Of a stretch of 64,000 nt of DNA, positions 42,261 to 51,294 are shown one piece after another. The notes under the pieces were generated by a model. The model had not been told where the DNA came from. It saw only the letters and a list, made by a program, of their open reading frames with translations, and ran no database searches. Source of the stretch: a bacterium (lineage in GTDB: Bacteria > Myxococcota_A > Bradymonadia > UBA7976 > UBA1532); assembly GCA_030427205.1 (NCBI GenBank), contig JAUHXC010000001.1, positions 744,001 through 808,000 on the forward strand. Direction: 5' to 3'. Position numbers and translations under genes: made by a program. Position 1 is the stretch's first letter, and the number at the start of each line of letters is the position of its first letter.

Positions 42261-44876
42261 CGTTTCGAGCCCGTCATCGCCCTGGGGTTGCTGCTCGGCG
42301 CCTGCGACCGCGGTCCGCCGCCGCCGCCGATGGATCCGGTGGGCGCGCCGGGCTTCGTGACCGTCGACGGTGAGCCCCGGGCCCGCTTCGATCGCTTCCG
42401 GCCGCCGGTGGTGCGGGTGCAGGGCGCGGTGGGGCCCGCGTGGGCGCTGTGGATCGAGGTCGAGGGCGAGGCGCTCGAGCTGGCGACGACGGTCGAGGCG
42501 GTGGACGGGGCGCAGCTGGTGCGCGCGACGCTGCCCGAGTCGGCCGCGAACGGCGCGGCGGTCCTGGCGCTGCGCGACGGCGGGCGGCGTCTGGGGCAGT
42601 GGCCGATCTGGCTCGGTCCGGCGCCGGTGCCCGCGCGCTATGTCGATCTGAAGACCGACCTGCAGACGCTCGACGCCCACCCGCCGCAGACGGCGGCGGA
42701 GCGGCGCTGGTGGCACTTCCGCCGCGGCATCGCGCTGTGGCGGGCGGGGCGGCTGGACGCGGCGATCGAGGCGATGCAGGCCGCGGCGGAGGCCGGGCTC
42801 GCGGCCGACGCGGTGGGCGAGGCGGCGTCGGCGCTGCGGCTGGCGGCCAACCTGGCCAATCGGCGCGGGCGGCTGTCGGACGCCGAGGCGCTGCTCGACC
42901 GGGCGCAGGCCCTCGTCGAGCGGCTGGATGATCGGGCGGGCGCGTCGTCGGTGGCCTACTACCGGGCGCAGGTGCATCAGCTGCGCGGCGCCCTGCGCGA
43001 CGCCGAGGCCGCGGCGCGGGCGGCGATCGCGGCGGCGCGGGCGGTGGGGCGGGCCGATCTGGCCGACTACGCCCGGGTGATGCACGCGGTCATCCGTCAG
43101 CAGCAGGGGCACCACCGCGCGGCGCGCGCGGCGCTGGAGGCGATGGCGGCGCGGGTCGCGGCGATGCCGGCCGATCTGGCGGGCGTGGTCTGGGGCAACC
43201 TGGGCTGGGTGCTGCTCGAGGGCATCGAGCGCGGCCTCTTCGCCGCCCCGGGGGACATCCCGGCGGCCCGGCAGGCCTTCGAGCGGGCGCTGGATCTCAA
43301 CCGCGAGCGGGCGGCGGTGGCGGCGAATCATCAGGCCAACCTGGCGGCGCTGGCGCTGCGGGCGGGTGATCTGGCGGCGGTGCAGCGGCACGTGGCGGCC
43401 CACGATACGCTCGACCCCGAGCGGCGGCAGCAGGGCGGGCTCTTCGTCTCGCTGGTCGAGGCCCGGCGCATGCTGGCGCTGGGTGAGCACGCGGCGGCCG
43501 AGGCGGCCTTCGACGCGGTCGAGCGGCGGGCGCGGGCCGAGGCGGGCGACGTGACCGGGGCCTATGTCTGGCGCGCGCGCCTGGGCCGGGCCCGCTCGCG
43601 GCGGGCGCGGGCCGATCACGTCGGCGCGCTGGCGGCGTTCGAGGCGGCGCTGGCGGCCCGAGAGGCGGCGGCGACGCGCACCGGCCTGCAAGACAGCCGG
43701 GCGGTCTTCTTCGCCGATCACCGCGCGCTGTACGACGAGGCGATCACCGCGGCGCTGAGCGCGGGGCGGGTCGAGCAGGCGTTCGAGATCGCCGATCGGG
43801 CACAGGCGCGGCTGGTGGTCGACCTGGAGGTGCGGGCCCGAACGGGGCGGCTGGACGCGGCGCAGCGGCGGCGGTGGCAGGCGAAGCTGGAGGCCTATCT
43901 GACCCGGCGGCAGGCGTTCGAGGCCGAGCGCGACGCGGGCTCGATGCTGACCCCGGCCGAGCTGCCCGCGTGGAAGGCCCGCCGGGCCGCGGAGCGGCGC
44001 GCGCTGCAGGAGGCCTTCGACTCGGCCTACGCCTGGCTCGACCGGGCGGCGCCGATCGCGGCCCGCGGGGCGACGGCGGCCGATCTGAAGGCGGCGCTGG
44101 CGGCGGACGAGGCGCTGTGGTCGGTGCATCACATGGCCGCGGGGGCCGCGGTGCGCTTCCGGGTGCGCCCCGACGGGGTCGCGGTGCTCGATCGGCCGGC
44201 GCCGGCCGCGGGCGTGGCCCATCGCTATCTGGTGGGCGCCGTCGAAGGCGACTGGCTGGCCCACGGCTCGGTGAGCCGGCTGAATCACGCCGGTCAGCTC
44301 ATCGGCGAGCGGCCGGTGGCCGCAGGTGTGGCGACGGTGATCGGCGACCCCGACGGCACGCTGCCCCACGCCCGGCGCGAGGCGCAGGCGGTGGCGGCGG
44401 CCTGGCCCGGCGCGCGGGTCCTCATCGGTGAGGCGGCCGATCGGGCGACGGTCAGCGCGGCCTTGAGCGAGGCGAGCCGGGTGCACTTCGCCGGGCACGG
44501 GGTCTTGAGCGGCGCCCGCCCGTGGGACGCGCACTTGCGGCTGGCGGGCGGGCAGCGGCTGACGCTCGAAGATCTGCTGCTGGCCCGGCCGGCGGCGGCG
44601 CTGGTCTTGCTGAGCGGGTGCGAGACGGGGGCCGAGGGCACGGTCGGCGGCACGATCCGGCTGGGGCTGGCCCAGGGTTTCCTGGCGGCGGGCAGCCGCT
44701 CGGTGGTGGCGGCGGATCGCACGGTGCCCGACGCCGACGCGGCGCGGTTCGTCGAGCGGTTCTACGGCGCGGGCGGGGCCGAGTCCCCGGCGGCGGCCTT
44801 GCGGGTGGCGGCGCTGGCGGCGAGAGCGGACGGCAGCTCGGTCTGGGATGCCTGGCATGTATGGGGGCGGCGATGA
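42258..44876 (+). CDS. CHAT-domain protease-like lipoprotein with TPR array
   Basis: This 872-aa protein is counted from the CTG at 42258; an ATG at 42174 would place 28 extra residues before the signal peptide. The signal is RFEPVIALGLLLGACDRG, with a perfect lipobox (LGAC). Residues about 130-520 are TPR-like helices (for example LADAVGEAASALRLAANLAN is typical). The CHAT domain (about 600-870) keeps the caspase-like dyad: His747 in HFAGHG and Cys788 in LLSGCETG. CHAT proteins are caspase-fold peptidases or scaffolds, often triggered by partner binding to the TPRs. It is coupled (ATGA) to an anti-sigma-like gene and followed by a subtilase and an ECF sigma factor. Confidence 0.87.
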   Translation: MRFEPVIALGLLLGACDRGPPPPPMDPVGAPGFVTVDGEPRARFDRFRPPVVRVQGAVGPAWALWIEVEGEALELATTVEAVDGAQLVRATLPESAANGAAVLALRDGGRRLGQWPIWLGPAPVPARYVDLKTDLQTLDAHPPQTAAERRWWHFRRGIALWRAGRLDAAIEAMQAAAEAGLAADAVGEAASALRLAANLANRRGRLSDAEALLDRAQALVERLDDRAGASSVAYYRAQVHQLRGALRDAEAAARAAIAAARAVGRADLADYARVMHAVIRQQQGHHRAARAALEAMAARVAAMPADLAGVVWGNLGWVLLEGIERGLFAAPGDIPAARQAFERALDLNRERAAVAANHQANLAALALRAGDLAAVQRHVAAHDTLDPERRQQGGLFVSLVEARRMLALGEHAAAEAAFDAVERRARAEAGDVTGAYVWRARLGRARSRRARADHVGALAAFEAALAAREAAATRTGLQDSRAVFFADHRALYDEAITAALSAGRVEQAFEIADRAQARLVVDLEVRARTGRLDAAQRRRWQAKLEAYLTRRQAFEAERDAGSMLTPAELPAWKARRAAERRALQEAFDSAYAWLDRAAPIAARGATAADLKAALAADEALWSVHHMAAGAAVRFRVRPDGVAVLDRPAPAAGVAHRYLVGAVEGDWLAHGSVSRLNHAGQLIGERPVAAGVATVIGDPDGTLPHARREAQAVAAAWPGARVLIGEAADRATVSAALSEASRVHFAGHGVLSGARPWDAHLRLAGGQRLTLEDLLLARPAAALVLLSGCETGAEGTVGGTIRLGLAQGFLAAGSRSVVAADRTVPDADAARFVERFYGAGGAESPAAALRVAALAARADGSSVWDAWHVWGRR

Positions 44877-45709
44877 GCGACGACGGCAAGGTGCAGGGCG
44901 AGGCCGAGCTGACCGCGCGGGAGCGCTGGCTGCTCGAGGCGGTGCCCGCGGGTGGCGCGGCGGCGGACGAGGGGGCGGACGCGGCGGCGGACGCGGCGCT
45001 CGACGACGGGCAGCTCGCGGCCTTTCGCCGGGGTGAGCTGGACGACGAGGCCGCGGCAGCGCTGGCCGGTCGGCTGGCGCGGGATCCCGAGGCGCGGGCG
45101 CTGCTGGTGGCGCAGGCCGAGGCCGAGCGTGACGCCGACGCGATGTCGGTGGCCCGGGTGCTGCGTCGCGCGGGGCAGGGCCGCGCGGGGCAGAGTCGTT
45201 CGAGGCAGAGCGGCGCCGGGCAGAGCCGCCGGCGCGTGGTCGCGGTGGGCGCGGCGCTGGTGGCGCTGGCGGCGGCGTTGATCCTCTTCGTCGGGCGGCC
45301 GAGCGCGCCCGAGTTCGCGTTGGACGGCCCCTATGGCGGCGTGGCCGAGACCCGCGGCGAAGAGACCATCTCGCGCAGCTTCGTGCCCGGCAACCGCCTG
45401 CGGCTCTTCGCCAGGCCGGCCGCGCCGCTCGCGACCCCGCCGGGCTGCGTGGCGGTGGTCGGCGCGCCGGCCCCGTCGGGCGAGACCCGGCGCACGGCGG
45501 TCGATCGGCGCTTCGTGCGGGTGGCGCCCAACGGGGTCTGCCGGCTCGACGCCCCGGTGGAGGCGCTCTTCCCGGCGTTCGGGCGCTACTCGGTGGCCCT
45601 GGTGCTGCTGCCCGCCGGGGCCGGTTCTGTACCGGATGGTATTCCGCGTCTCGGCGAAGGAATCTGGCTCGTCGAAAAAATCGACTATCGGTCTGCCGAA
45701 CTGCCCTGA
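44873..45709 (+). CDS. Anti-sigma-like single-pass membrane protein
   Basis: The 278-aa protein has a cytosolic helical N-part with the anti-sigma-like pattern LDDGQLAAFRRGELDDEAAA and LAGRLARDPEARALLVAQAE, but without the zinc-binding HxxxCxxC. A basic GQSR-rich linker (about 100-118) leads into one transmembrane helix (about 119-141). The outer domain (150-278) is beta-rich with two Cys residues. It overlaps the CHAT gene (ATGA) and lies 27 nt before the subtilase gene. A role as membrane regulator of the ECF factor at 47779-48414 is inferred from layout. Confidence 0.7.
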   Translation: MSDDGKVQGEAELTARERWLLEAVPAGGAAADEGADAAADAALDDGQLAAFRRGELDDEAAAALAGRLARDPEARALLVAQAEAERDADAMSVARVLRRAGQGRAGQSRSRQSGAGQSRRRVVAVGAALVALAAALILFVGRPSAPEFALDGPYGGVAETRGEETISRSFVPGNRLRLFARPAAPLATPPGCVAVVGAPAPSGETRRTAVDRRFVRVAPNGVCRLDAPVEALFPAFGRYSVALVLLPAGAGSVPDGIPRLGEGIWLVEKIDYRSAELP

Positions 45710-45736
45710 CACAGACCGAGACCGTCAGGAGCCGCC

Positions 45737-47725
45737 ATGTTTCGCCTTCCGCTCGCCGCCTTCGCCCTGCTCGCCCTGCTCGCCGCCCCCGCGCTGGCCG
45801 GCGATGGCCCCGACGGGGTCTGCCGCACCGACCGCTACTTCGTGCATGTGCCCACCTTCGCCGACGCCGCGGTGGTGCCGCCGCGCTTCGGCCGCAGCCT
45901 GAAGCAGGCGCTGCTGCCACACATCCCCGTCGACCGCACCGGGCCGAGCTACGCCATCGAGTCGATCACCCGGGTATTGCCCGGCCGGCGCATCGACCAG
46001 CGGGCCGACGGCGCGCGCCGCTTCTGGCAGGTGCGCCTCGACCGCGAGCTGACCCCGGCCGAGGCCTGCGTCTTCCTCGACAATCTGCGGGTCGAGGTCT
46101 ACGACCTGCTGCACGAGCCGCGGGCCTATATCGGCCGGGAGTGCGCGGCGGTGGGCCACGGCACGCCGGCCGATCCGCTCGCGCCCGACTGGCACCTGCA
46201 GGCGACCGGGCTGCCGGGTCCGCTGCCGGTGGGCGCCGAGCCGGCGGCGGTGGCCCTGGTCGACTCGGGGGTCTTCGCCCCGGCGGACTACGTCGCCGAC
46301 CCGGACTTCGACGATGACTACCACCGCCACGGCACCGCGATGGCCGATCTGGTGGCTCAGGTCGAGCCGGGCATCCCGGTGCTCGACTACCGGGCGCTCG
46401 ACGCCGACGGCATGGGCGATCTGGCCGACGTCGCCCGGGCGATCGACGCGGCGGTCTTCCAGGCCGAGGGGCCGCGGGTCATCAACCTGAGCCTGGGCTG
46501 GCCGCCGGAGCTCGAGCGCACCCGGCAGCTCGAGGCCGCCGGCTGCTCGACCCACGAGGACCCGGCCGGCGAGGCGGTGCGCTACGCCCTGGCGATGGCC
46601 CGCATGCGCGACGCGGGGCTGTTGACCAAAGGCGGGCAGCCGTGGAACCGCAACGGGCCGACGGCGGTGGTGGCCGCGGCGGGCAACCGGGTGACGAGCT
46701 TCGCGGTCGATCCGACCTTCTTCTTCGAGAAGATGCTCGACGTCATCGACGAGGCCCCGAATCTGGACCCCTGCTCCGCGCCGACCGACGGCGACCTGTT
46801 CTACCCGGCGCAGTGGAGCCAGCGGCAGACCTGCATGCACATCGCCGGCGTCGACTACACCTTCACCCAGATGACCATCGCGGTGGGCGCGACCGACCAC
46901 TACGACAACCCCGCCTCGACCAGCCTCAAGGTGCCGATGCCGCCGCTGGTGGCCCCGGGGGCCAACGTGCTGGCGGCCGGCGCGCGCTGGACGGGCAGCT
47001 CGGTCTCGACGGCCATGGTCAGCGCGGCGATCGCCCTGGCCTTCGGCGAAGGCGCGGTCTCGGCCGACGTCGCCCTCGACGCGGTCTGGGGCGAGGCGGA
47101 GCCGCTGCCGCACATCGGCCCGCAGACCCGGCGGCTGGCGTTCGCGCAGCCCTATGTGGCCGCCCCCGCGGCGCCGATCGGTGATCTGCCGACGCTGGTC
47201 GACGGCGGCGCGGCGACGCCGTGGTCGAGCTTCGACATCGCGGTGTGCCTGCTGGTGCTCATCGAGTGGACCCACGACGACGCCGACTTCCAGGCGGTGG
47301 TCGACCACTGCCCGCCTTTCCTGGCGACGCTGGATCAGTTCACCGCCGGCCGGGCCGGCCCGCAGCCGCCCGACGCCGGCTGCCCGGAGTGCCCGGTGCG
47401 GCTCTTCGCGCAGGCCGAGCTGGTCGATGTGGACGTCGCGCTGAACCACACCTGGGATCCGGCGACGGCGATCACCAAGCCCTTCCTCTACGCCGAGTGG
47501 CCCGACGGGGCCTATGTCTGGCTGCCCCTGCCCGACGACGGCAATACCTGGGAGCCCGGCGCGCAGTTCACCATCAAGGGGTTGACCCTCGAGCACCCCG
47601 ACGGGACCCTGTCGCTGGGGGATCTGGAGGCGGGCGGCAAGGTGCAGCTCCAGCTCCAGGTGCAGACCCCCAAGCAGGATCAGCCGACCACCGACGTGTC
47701 GGCCCTGGTCATGAAGCTGATGTGA
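45737..47725 (+). CDS. Secreted subtilisin-like (S8) serine protease
   Basis: The 662-aa protein has AGGAG just before the ATG and a clear signal peptide (LLALLAAPALA). The S8 fold holds the complete triad: Asp176 in VALVDSGV, His198 in HRHGTAMADL and Ser422 in WTGSSVSTAM, plus the oxyanion Asn317 in VAAAGN. The usual GTSMA box is changed to GSSVS. Residues 25-160 look like a prodomain. The last 190 residues form a separate Cys-containing beta domain. It sits inside the CHAT / anti-sigma-like / ECF cluster, so it may be the effector or the signal-releasing protease of that pathway. Confidence 0.88.
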   Translation: MFRLPLAAFALLALLAAPALAGDGPDGVCRTDRYFVHVPTFADAAVVPPRFGRSLKQALLPHIPVDRTGPSYAIESITRVLPGRRIDQRADGARRFWQVRLDRELTPAEACVFLDNLRVEVYDLLHEPRAYIGRECAAVGHGTPADPLAPDWHLQATGLPGPLPVGAEPAAVALVDSGVFAPADYVADPDFDDDYHRHGTAMADLVAQVEPGIPVLDYRALDADGMGDLADVARAIDAAVFQAEGPRVINLSLGWPPELERTRQLEAAGCSTHEDPAGEAVRYALAMARMRDAGLLTKGGQPWNRNGPTAVVAAAGNRVTSFAVDPTFFFEKMLDVIDEAPNLDPCSAPTDGDLFYPAQWSQRQTCMHIAGVDYTFTQMTIAVGATDHYDNPASTSLKVPMPPLVAPGANVLAAGARWTGSSVSTAMVSAAIALAFGEGAVSADVALDAVWGEAEPLPHIGPQTRRLAFAQPYVAAPAAPIGDLPTLVDGGAATPWSSFDIAVCLLVLIEWTHDDADFQAVVDHCPPFLATLDQFTAGRAGPQPPDAGCPECPVRLFAQAELVDVDVALNHTWDPATAITKPFLYAEWPDGAYVWLPLPDDGNTWEPGAQFTIKGLTLEHPDGTLSLGDLEAGGKVQLQLQVQTPKQDQPTTDVSALVMKLM

Positions 47726-47778
47726 GCTGATGTGAGCCTTCGGGGGCTGCCCCCCGGATCGGTGCCCCGTTGCCCTCG

Positions 47779-48414
47779 ATGCCCCTGTTGCTGTGTCTGG
47801 CGCTCTTCGCCGCGGTGCTCGCCGGCGCGGCGGGGGACGCGGCGCTGGTGGCCCGCGCCCTCGACCGCGGCGGGCGGCTCCTGCGGCAGCTGGTCGAGCG
47901 GCTGATGCCGGTGGTGCGGGCCCGGGTGCGGCGCCGGCTGGGCGGCTGGTCGCCGGCGGTGCGCGAGGACGCGGTGCAGGAGGTCTGGCTGGCGCTCCTG
48001 TCGGATGACGGCAAGGCGCTGCGCGGCTTCGACCCGAAGCACGGGCGCACCCTGGAGGGCTTCGTGGGCATGGTCGCCGAGCGGCACGTCATCGACTGGG
48101 TGCGGCGGCAGCAGGCGGCCAAGCGCGGCGGAGGCGCGCAGTTCACCGACGCGCGCGCGCTCGAGCGGCGGGCGGCGGCGGCCCCGGACCCGGAGGACGC
48201 CTTGATGACCGTCGATCTGGCGGCGGCGTTCGGGCGGCACCTGGAGCAGGCGCTGCCCGAGATCGGGCTGCTCGTCTTCCGGCTGATGTATACCGACCGG
48301 CTGACCCCGGCCTCCGCCGCCGAGGCGCTGGGGGTCAAGAAGCAGGTGGTCTACAACTGGCAGCACCGCATCCGCGGCGAGGTGCGGGCTTTCCTGGCGG
48401 CGCAGGCGGCCTGA
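47779..48414 (+). CDS. ECF-like sigma factor with hydrophobic N-terminal stretch
   Basis: The 211-aa protein (from ATG 47779) has sigma region 2 (VRARVRRRLGGWSPAVREDA, VQEVWLALLSDD, FVGMVAERHVIDWVRRQQAA) and region 4 (LTPASAAEALGVKKQVVYNW). It precedes or follows no other sigma gene. The first 20 residues (MPLLLCLALFAAVLAG) are hydrophobic, which is odd for a sigma factor. A GTG at 47815 would give a normal cytosolic start, but neither has a ribosome site. It probably belongs with the anti-sigma-like gene and protease upstream. Confidence 0.82.
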   Translation: MPLLLCLALFAAVLAGAAGDAALVARALDRGGRLLRQLVERLMPVVRARVRRRLGGWSPAVREDAVQEVWLALLSDDGKALRGFDPKHGRTLEGFVGMVAERHVIDWVRRQQAAKRGGGAQFTDARALERRAAAAPDPEDALMTVDLAAAFGRHLEQALPEIGLLVFRLMYTDRLTPASAAEALGVKKQVVYNWQHRIRGEVRAFLAAQAA

Positions 48415-48426
48415 TCTCTCGGGGGC

Positions 48427-49233
48427 TCAGCCGTGCTCGGCGCGCTCGGCCCGGCGGGCGTCTTCGTCGGCCTCGGCGGCGAGCGGCTCGGCCACCGCGT
48501 CGGCGCCCAGCTCGCTGCAGTAGATGCCGTAGATGTGGTCCCGCAGCGCCATCGCTCGTTCGACCGGGTCGTCGCCGGGGAAGTCCCGCGGGTGGATCGC
48601 CGGCAGCGCGGTCACCGAGCAGCTGCGGTCGGGCTTGATCGACAGGTCGTTGGCCCCGGCCTCCATCAGGTCGCCGGTGCCGCGCACGACGAGCGGCAGC
48701 ACCGGCAGGTCTTCGCGCACCGCGGCGAGGAAGGCGCCGAGCTTGAAGCGCTTCATCCGGCCGTCCCGCGGGCGGGTGCCTTCGGGGAAGAACAGCACGC
48801 TGGCCCCGTCTTCGACGACGGCGTGGATCTGCTCCTTGATCAGCCGGTTGCGCTCGTGGGCTTCCTGCCCGCGGTGCACCTTGATGTGCCCGGCGAGGCT
48901 CAGATACCAGCCGGAGAACGGCACCCTGAAGAGCGAGGCCTTGGCCAGCCAGCGGAAGTCGCGGCGCAGGTAGCCGCCGATGACCAGGATGTCGAGCGCG
49001 CTCTGGTGGTTGGCGATGATGATCGCCTGCGGGGTGGCGTCGATGTGGTCGGTGCCGTGCAGGCTACGGTTGATCTTGAGGCCGTCGGCCGAGCCGGCGC
49101 ACCAGCGGCGCATGCACCAGCCCAACAGCGGGCGGTTGCGCGTCGGGATGCCGACCCCCAGCGCGATGCTGCCGTAGACCACCGCGCGGCTGGCGGCCTG
49201 CCCCCAGTTCCACGCGGCGCGGGCGTAGTTCAT
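48427..49233 (-). CDS. 1-acyl-sn-glycerol-3-phosphate acyltransferase-like (PlsC family)
   Basis: The 268-aa protein has GGGAGGG before ATG 49233. The acyltransferase motif I NHQSALD (75-81; His76, Asp81) and motif III FPEGTRPRDG (149-158) are intact, with an N-terminal hydrophobic patch for membrane association. It transfers an acyl group to lysophosphatidic acid, or to a related lysolipid, in phospholipid synthesis. The acidic C-terminal tail (EPLAAEADEDARRAERAE) is extra. It is convergent with the sigma gene, 12 nt apart. Confidence 0.9.
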   Translation of the reverse strand: MNYARAAWNWGQAASRAVVYGSIALGVGIPTRNRPLLGWCMRRWCAGSADGLKINRSLHGTDHIDATPQAIIIANHQSALDILVIGGYLRRDFRWLAKASLFRVPFSGWYLSLAGHIKVHRGQEAHERNRLIKEQIHAVVEDGASVLFFPEGTRPRDGRMKRFKLGAFLAAVREDLPVLPLVVRGTGDLMEAGANDLSIKPDRSCSVTALPAIHPRDFPGDDPVERAMALRDHIYGIYCSELGADAVAEPLAAEADEDARRAERAEHG

Positions 49234-49433
49234 CGGACCCTCCCCGAGTGCCGATCCGGCCGTGGGATTAGCCGCAAACGGCGCCGATTTCAATGCCCGA
49301 GGGCCTGTAGCGCGGGCTGACGCCTGCAACCCAAGGGGGGCTCGGGCGTGGTCGGTGGTGAGCCGTCGCAATGCCCTGAGCGGCGCCGAGCAGGCCCGAG
49401 CGGCCGATCCTGTCAGGCCCGCGCCATGGGCCG

Positions 49434-49439
49434 TATGGT
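49434..49439 (+). promoter_or_regulatory. Candidate -10 hexamer before a lipoprotein gene
   Basis: TATGGT at 49434-49439 precedes the lipoprotein ATG (49467) by 27 nt, with CTGTCA 18 bp further upstream as a partial -35. A GGAG ribosome site follows before the ATG. Confidence 0.35.
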
Positions 49440-49466
49440 GCCGGGCCACCCCCGCCCGGAGTCGCC

Positions 49467-50276
49467 ATGCCTCGCCCCTGCGTATTCCTGCTCGCCCTGC
49501 TCGCCGCCGGCTGCATCCGCGAGCCCGCCGAGCCGACCCCCGAAGCGACACCCGACGCCCGCCCGGGCGACGCCCGGCCCCTGCTCGAGCCTCCGCCCGA
49601 CGCCGCGCCCCGCGACGTGCCCGACGCCCGGCTGCCCGACGCGGCGCCCGACGGCGAGCCGCACAGCGCCCCCGGGCCGGTGATCTGCGGCCCCGAGCAC
49701 CCCTTCGACCGCGCGCTGGCCGCCGCCCTGACCGACCCCGAGCGCGTCGCCTGCCGCGACGGCCGCGACTGCGTCGAGGTCGAGCCCTGCCCCGGCGAGT
49801 TCTGCTTCGTCGGCGAGGCGGTCAACCGCGAAGCCGCGGCCGCCATCGACGCGCTCGCCCCGCCCGACGAGCGCTGCGAGGACTGCGGCCCGGCCGGTCC
49901 GCCCGAGTGCCCCGAGCCCGAGCCGCCGTTCGAGGATTGCTTCGAGGGCTTCTGCCAGATGGGCTTCGGCGCCGAGCCGGTGGAGCCGCCGGTCGACTGC
50001 GACGACGCCCGCGTCAAGTGGCAGCGGGCCGTGCGGGCCGCGGCGGAGGGGGTCGACAGCTGGTGCGAGGACGCCACCGACTGCACCGTGCTCTCCTTCG
50101 CCAACGGCTGCGCCGACTGCGACCGCGTCACGGTGCGCCGCGACCGGGCGGCCATCGTGCAGGCGCGGATCGCGGCGCACCTGGAGGTCAACGACTGCGC
50201 GCTGTGCGGCGGCGGGCCGATCGATTGTGATCCGGTCGGTGTGCGCTGCGATGTCTTCTGCGTGCTGGAGGATTAG
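49467..50276 (+). CDS. Cys-rich Asp/Pro-rich lipoprotein
   Basis: The 269-aa protein has a perfect lipobox (LLALLAAGC, Cys16), then a Pro/Asp/Ala spacer to about residue 70. The remaining 200 residues hold many cysteines in short loops (CRDGRDCVEVEPCPGEFC, CEDCGPAG, CADCDRV, CALCGGG), probably disulfide-bonded on the cell surface. No enzyme motif is seen. The stop codon TAG (50274-50276) is part of the 4-bp target duplication of the adjoining MITE-like element, so the element inserted exactly at the gene end without changing the protein. Confidence 0.82.
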   Translation: MPRPCVFLLALLAAGCIREPAEPTPEATPDARPGDARPLLEPPPDAAPRDVPDARLPDAAPDGEPHSAPGPVICGPEHPFDRALAAALTDPERVACRDGRDCVEVEPCPGEFCFVGEAVNREAAAAIDALAPPDERCEDCGPAGPPECPEPEPPFEDCFEGFCQMGFGAEPVEPPVDCDDARVKWQRAVRAAAEGVDSWCEDATDCTVLSFANGCADCDRVTVRRDRAAIVQARIAAHLEVNDCALCGGGPIDCDPVGVRCDVFCVLED

Positions 50277-50437
50277 CAGGCTGCGGAAAAACATCCTCCC
50301 GTCGGCTCCCACGTCCTCGCGGGCCGATCTCGGCGTTGCGAAGACTCGCGATATCTACGGATATCCCTGCGTCTTCGCGCCTGGATCTCGACCCGCGAGA
50401 CCGCGCGATCCTCGGTCCGGAGTATTTCCGCAGCCTG
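50277..50437. mobile_element. 161-bp MITE-like element with TIRs and TTAG target duplication
   Basis: Perfect 13-bp terminal inverted repeats, caggctgcggaaa (50277-50289) and tttccgcagcctg (50425-50437), bound the element. It is flanked by direct repeats TTAG (50273-50276 and 50438-50441). Two internal inverted repeats share the same centre: ctcgcggg/cccgcgag (50316-50323, 50392-50399) and gcgaagac/gtcttcgc (50338-50345, 50371-50378). The whole element therefore folds as one long imperfect hairpin. It encodes no protein. Ends and 4-bp duplication resemble elements mobilised by IS1182-type transposases, which is inference. Confidence 0.8.
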
Positions 50438-50508
50438 TTAGCCGCGGTCGGGCCGGCTGACGCCGGTTCTCCCGAAGCGCGCTCGGGCTGGCCGGCGCTC
50501 GGCCGGGC

Positions 50509-51129
50509 TCACTGCGCGGGCAGCCACGAGCGGGCGTACCAGTCGTAGACCGGCGCGGTGGGGCCGAACTCGTCGATGGCCTCGAAGTAGAGGTCGCCGG
50601 CGCCCTCGTCGGTCTGCGGCATCGGGCGGGTATTGGCCGGGGTCTCGGGGCTGTCGACGAACCAGCGCAGGCGGCCCTCGCTGGCGCAGGCGTTGCGCTC
50701 GCCCATCACCGCGACGAGGTCGTTGGTCGGGCGGAAGATGCCGTTGATGGTGGTCACCGCGGAGACCCGGTAGAGCTTCTGGTAGATGGTGCCGCAGTCG
50801 CCGTCGTCGACGCCCTTGTGCAGCAGGCCGGGGCGCAGCTTCCAGTTGTTGACCTGGCGCAGCGGCTCGTCGCCTTCCAGGTCACCGTCGACGAGGTTGG
50901 GCGCCAGCACCACGAAGTCCATCGGCGGGGGGAAGGCCATACTGCCCTCCATGACCACGAAGGCGTCGTCCCGGGCGCCGTCGGCGGTGTCGATGACCAG
51001 GTAGAGCGTGCCGAGCACCGTGCCGTTCTTGGAGACGATCTGGCGGTCGAGCAGGTTGATGTCGGCCTGGGCGGCGGTGGCGCTGAGCAGGGTGCAGGCG
51101 GCGAGGGCGGCGGTGATGAAGCGGTTCAT
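50509..51129 (-). CDS. Secreted protein of unknown function
   Basis: The 206-aa protein has GGGAGAGA before ATG 51129 and a signal peptide (ALAACTLLSATAAQA). The mature part is beta-rich (ADINLLDRQIVSKNGTVLGT, LYLVIDTADGARDDAFVVME) with two widely spaced cysteines and ends PVYDWYARSWLPAQ. No known domain is recognised. It is convergent with the lipoprotein/MITE pair. Confidence 0.72.
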   Translation of the reverse strand: MNRFITAALAACTLLSATAAQADINLLDRQIVSKNGTVLGTLYLVIDTADGARDDAFVVMEGSMAFPPPMDFVVLAPNLVDGDLEGDEPLRQVNNWKLRPGLLHKGVDDGDCGTIYQKLYRVSAVTTINGIFRPTNDLVAVMGERNACASEGRLRWFVDSPETPANTRPMPQTDEGAGDLYFEAIDEFGPTAPVYDWYARSWLPAQ

Positions 51130-51294
51130 GGTGTCTCTCCCGAGCAGTGCCCCGCGGGGCGGTCGTTCGTGCGCTGTCTGCGCTGTCTGCTCGGAAGGGA
51201 TTGCAGCGGGTGTGCCAACTCTCGAAAACCGACCGCAGGGCGCCGAATCCCGTGAATAAAGGGCCGCGGGCGCTCGCGGAGCCGGCGCGGACGG

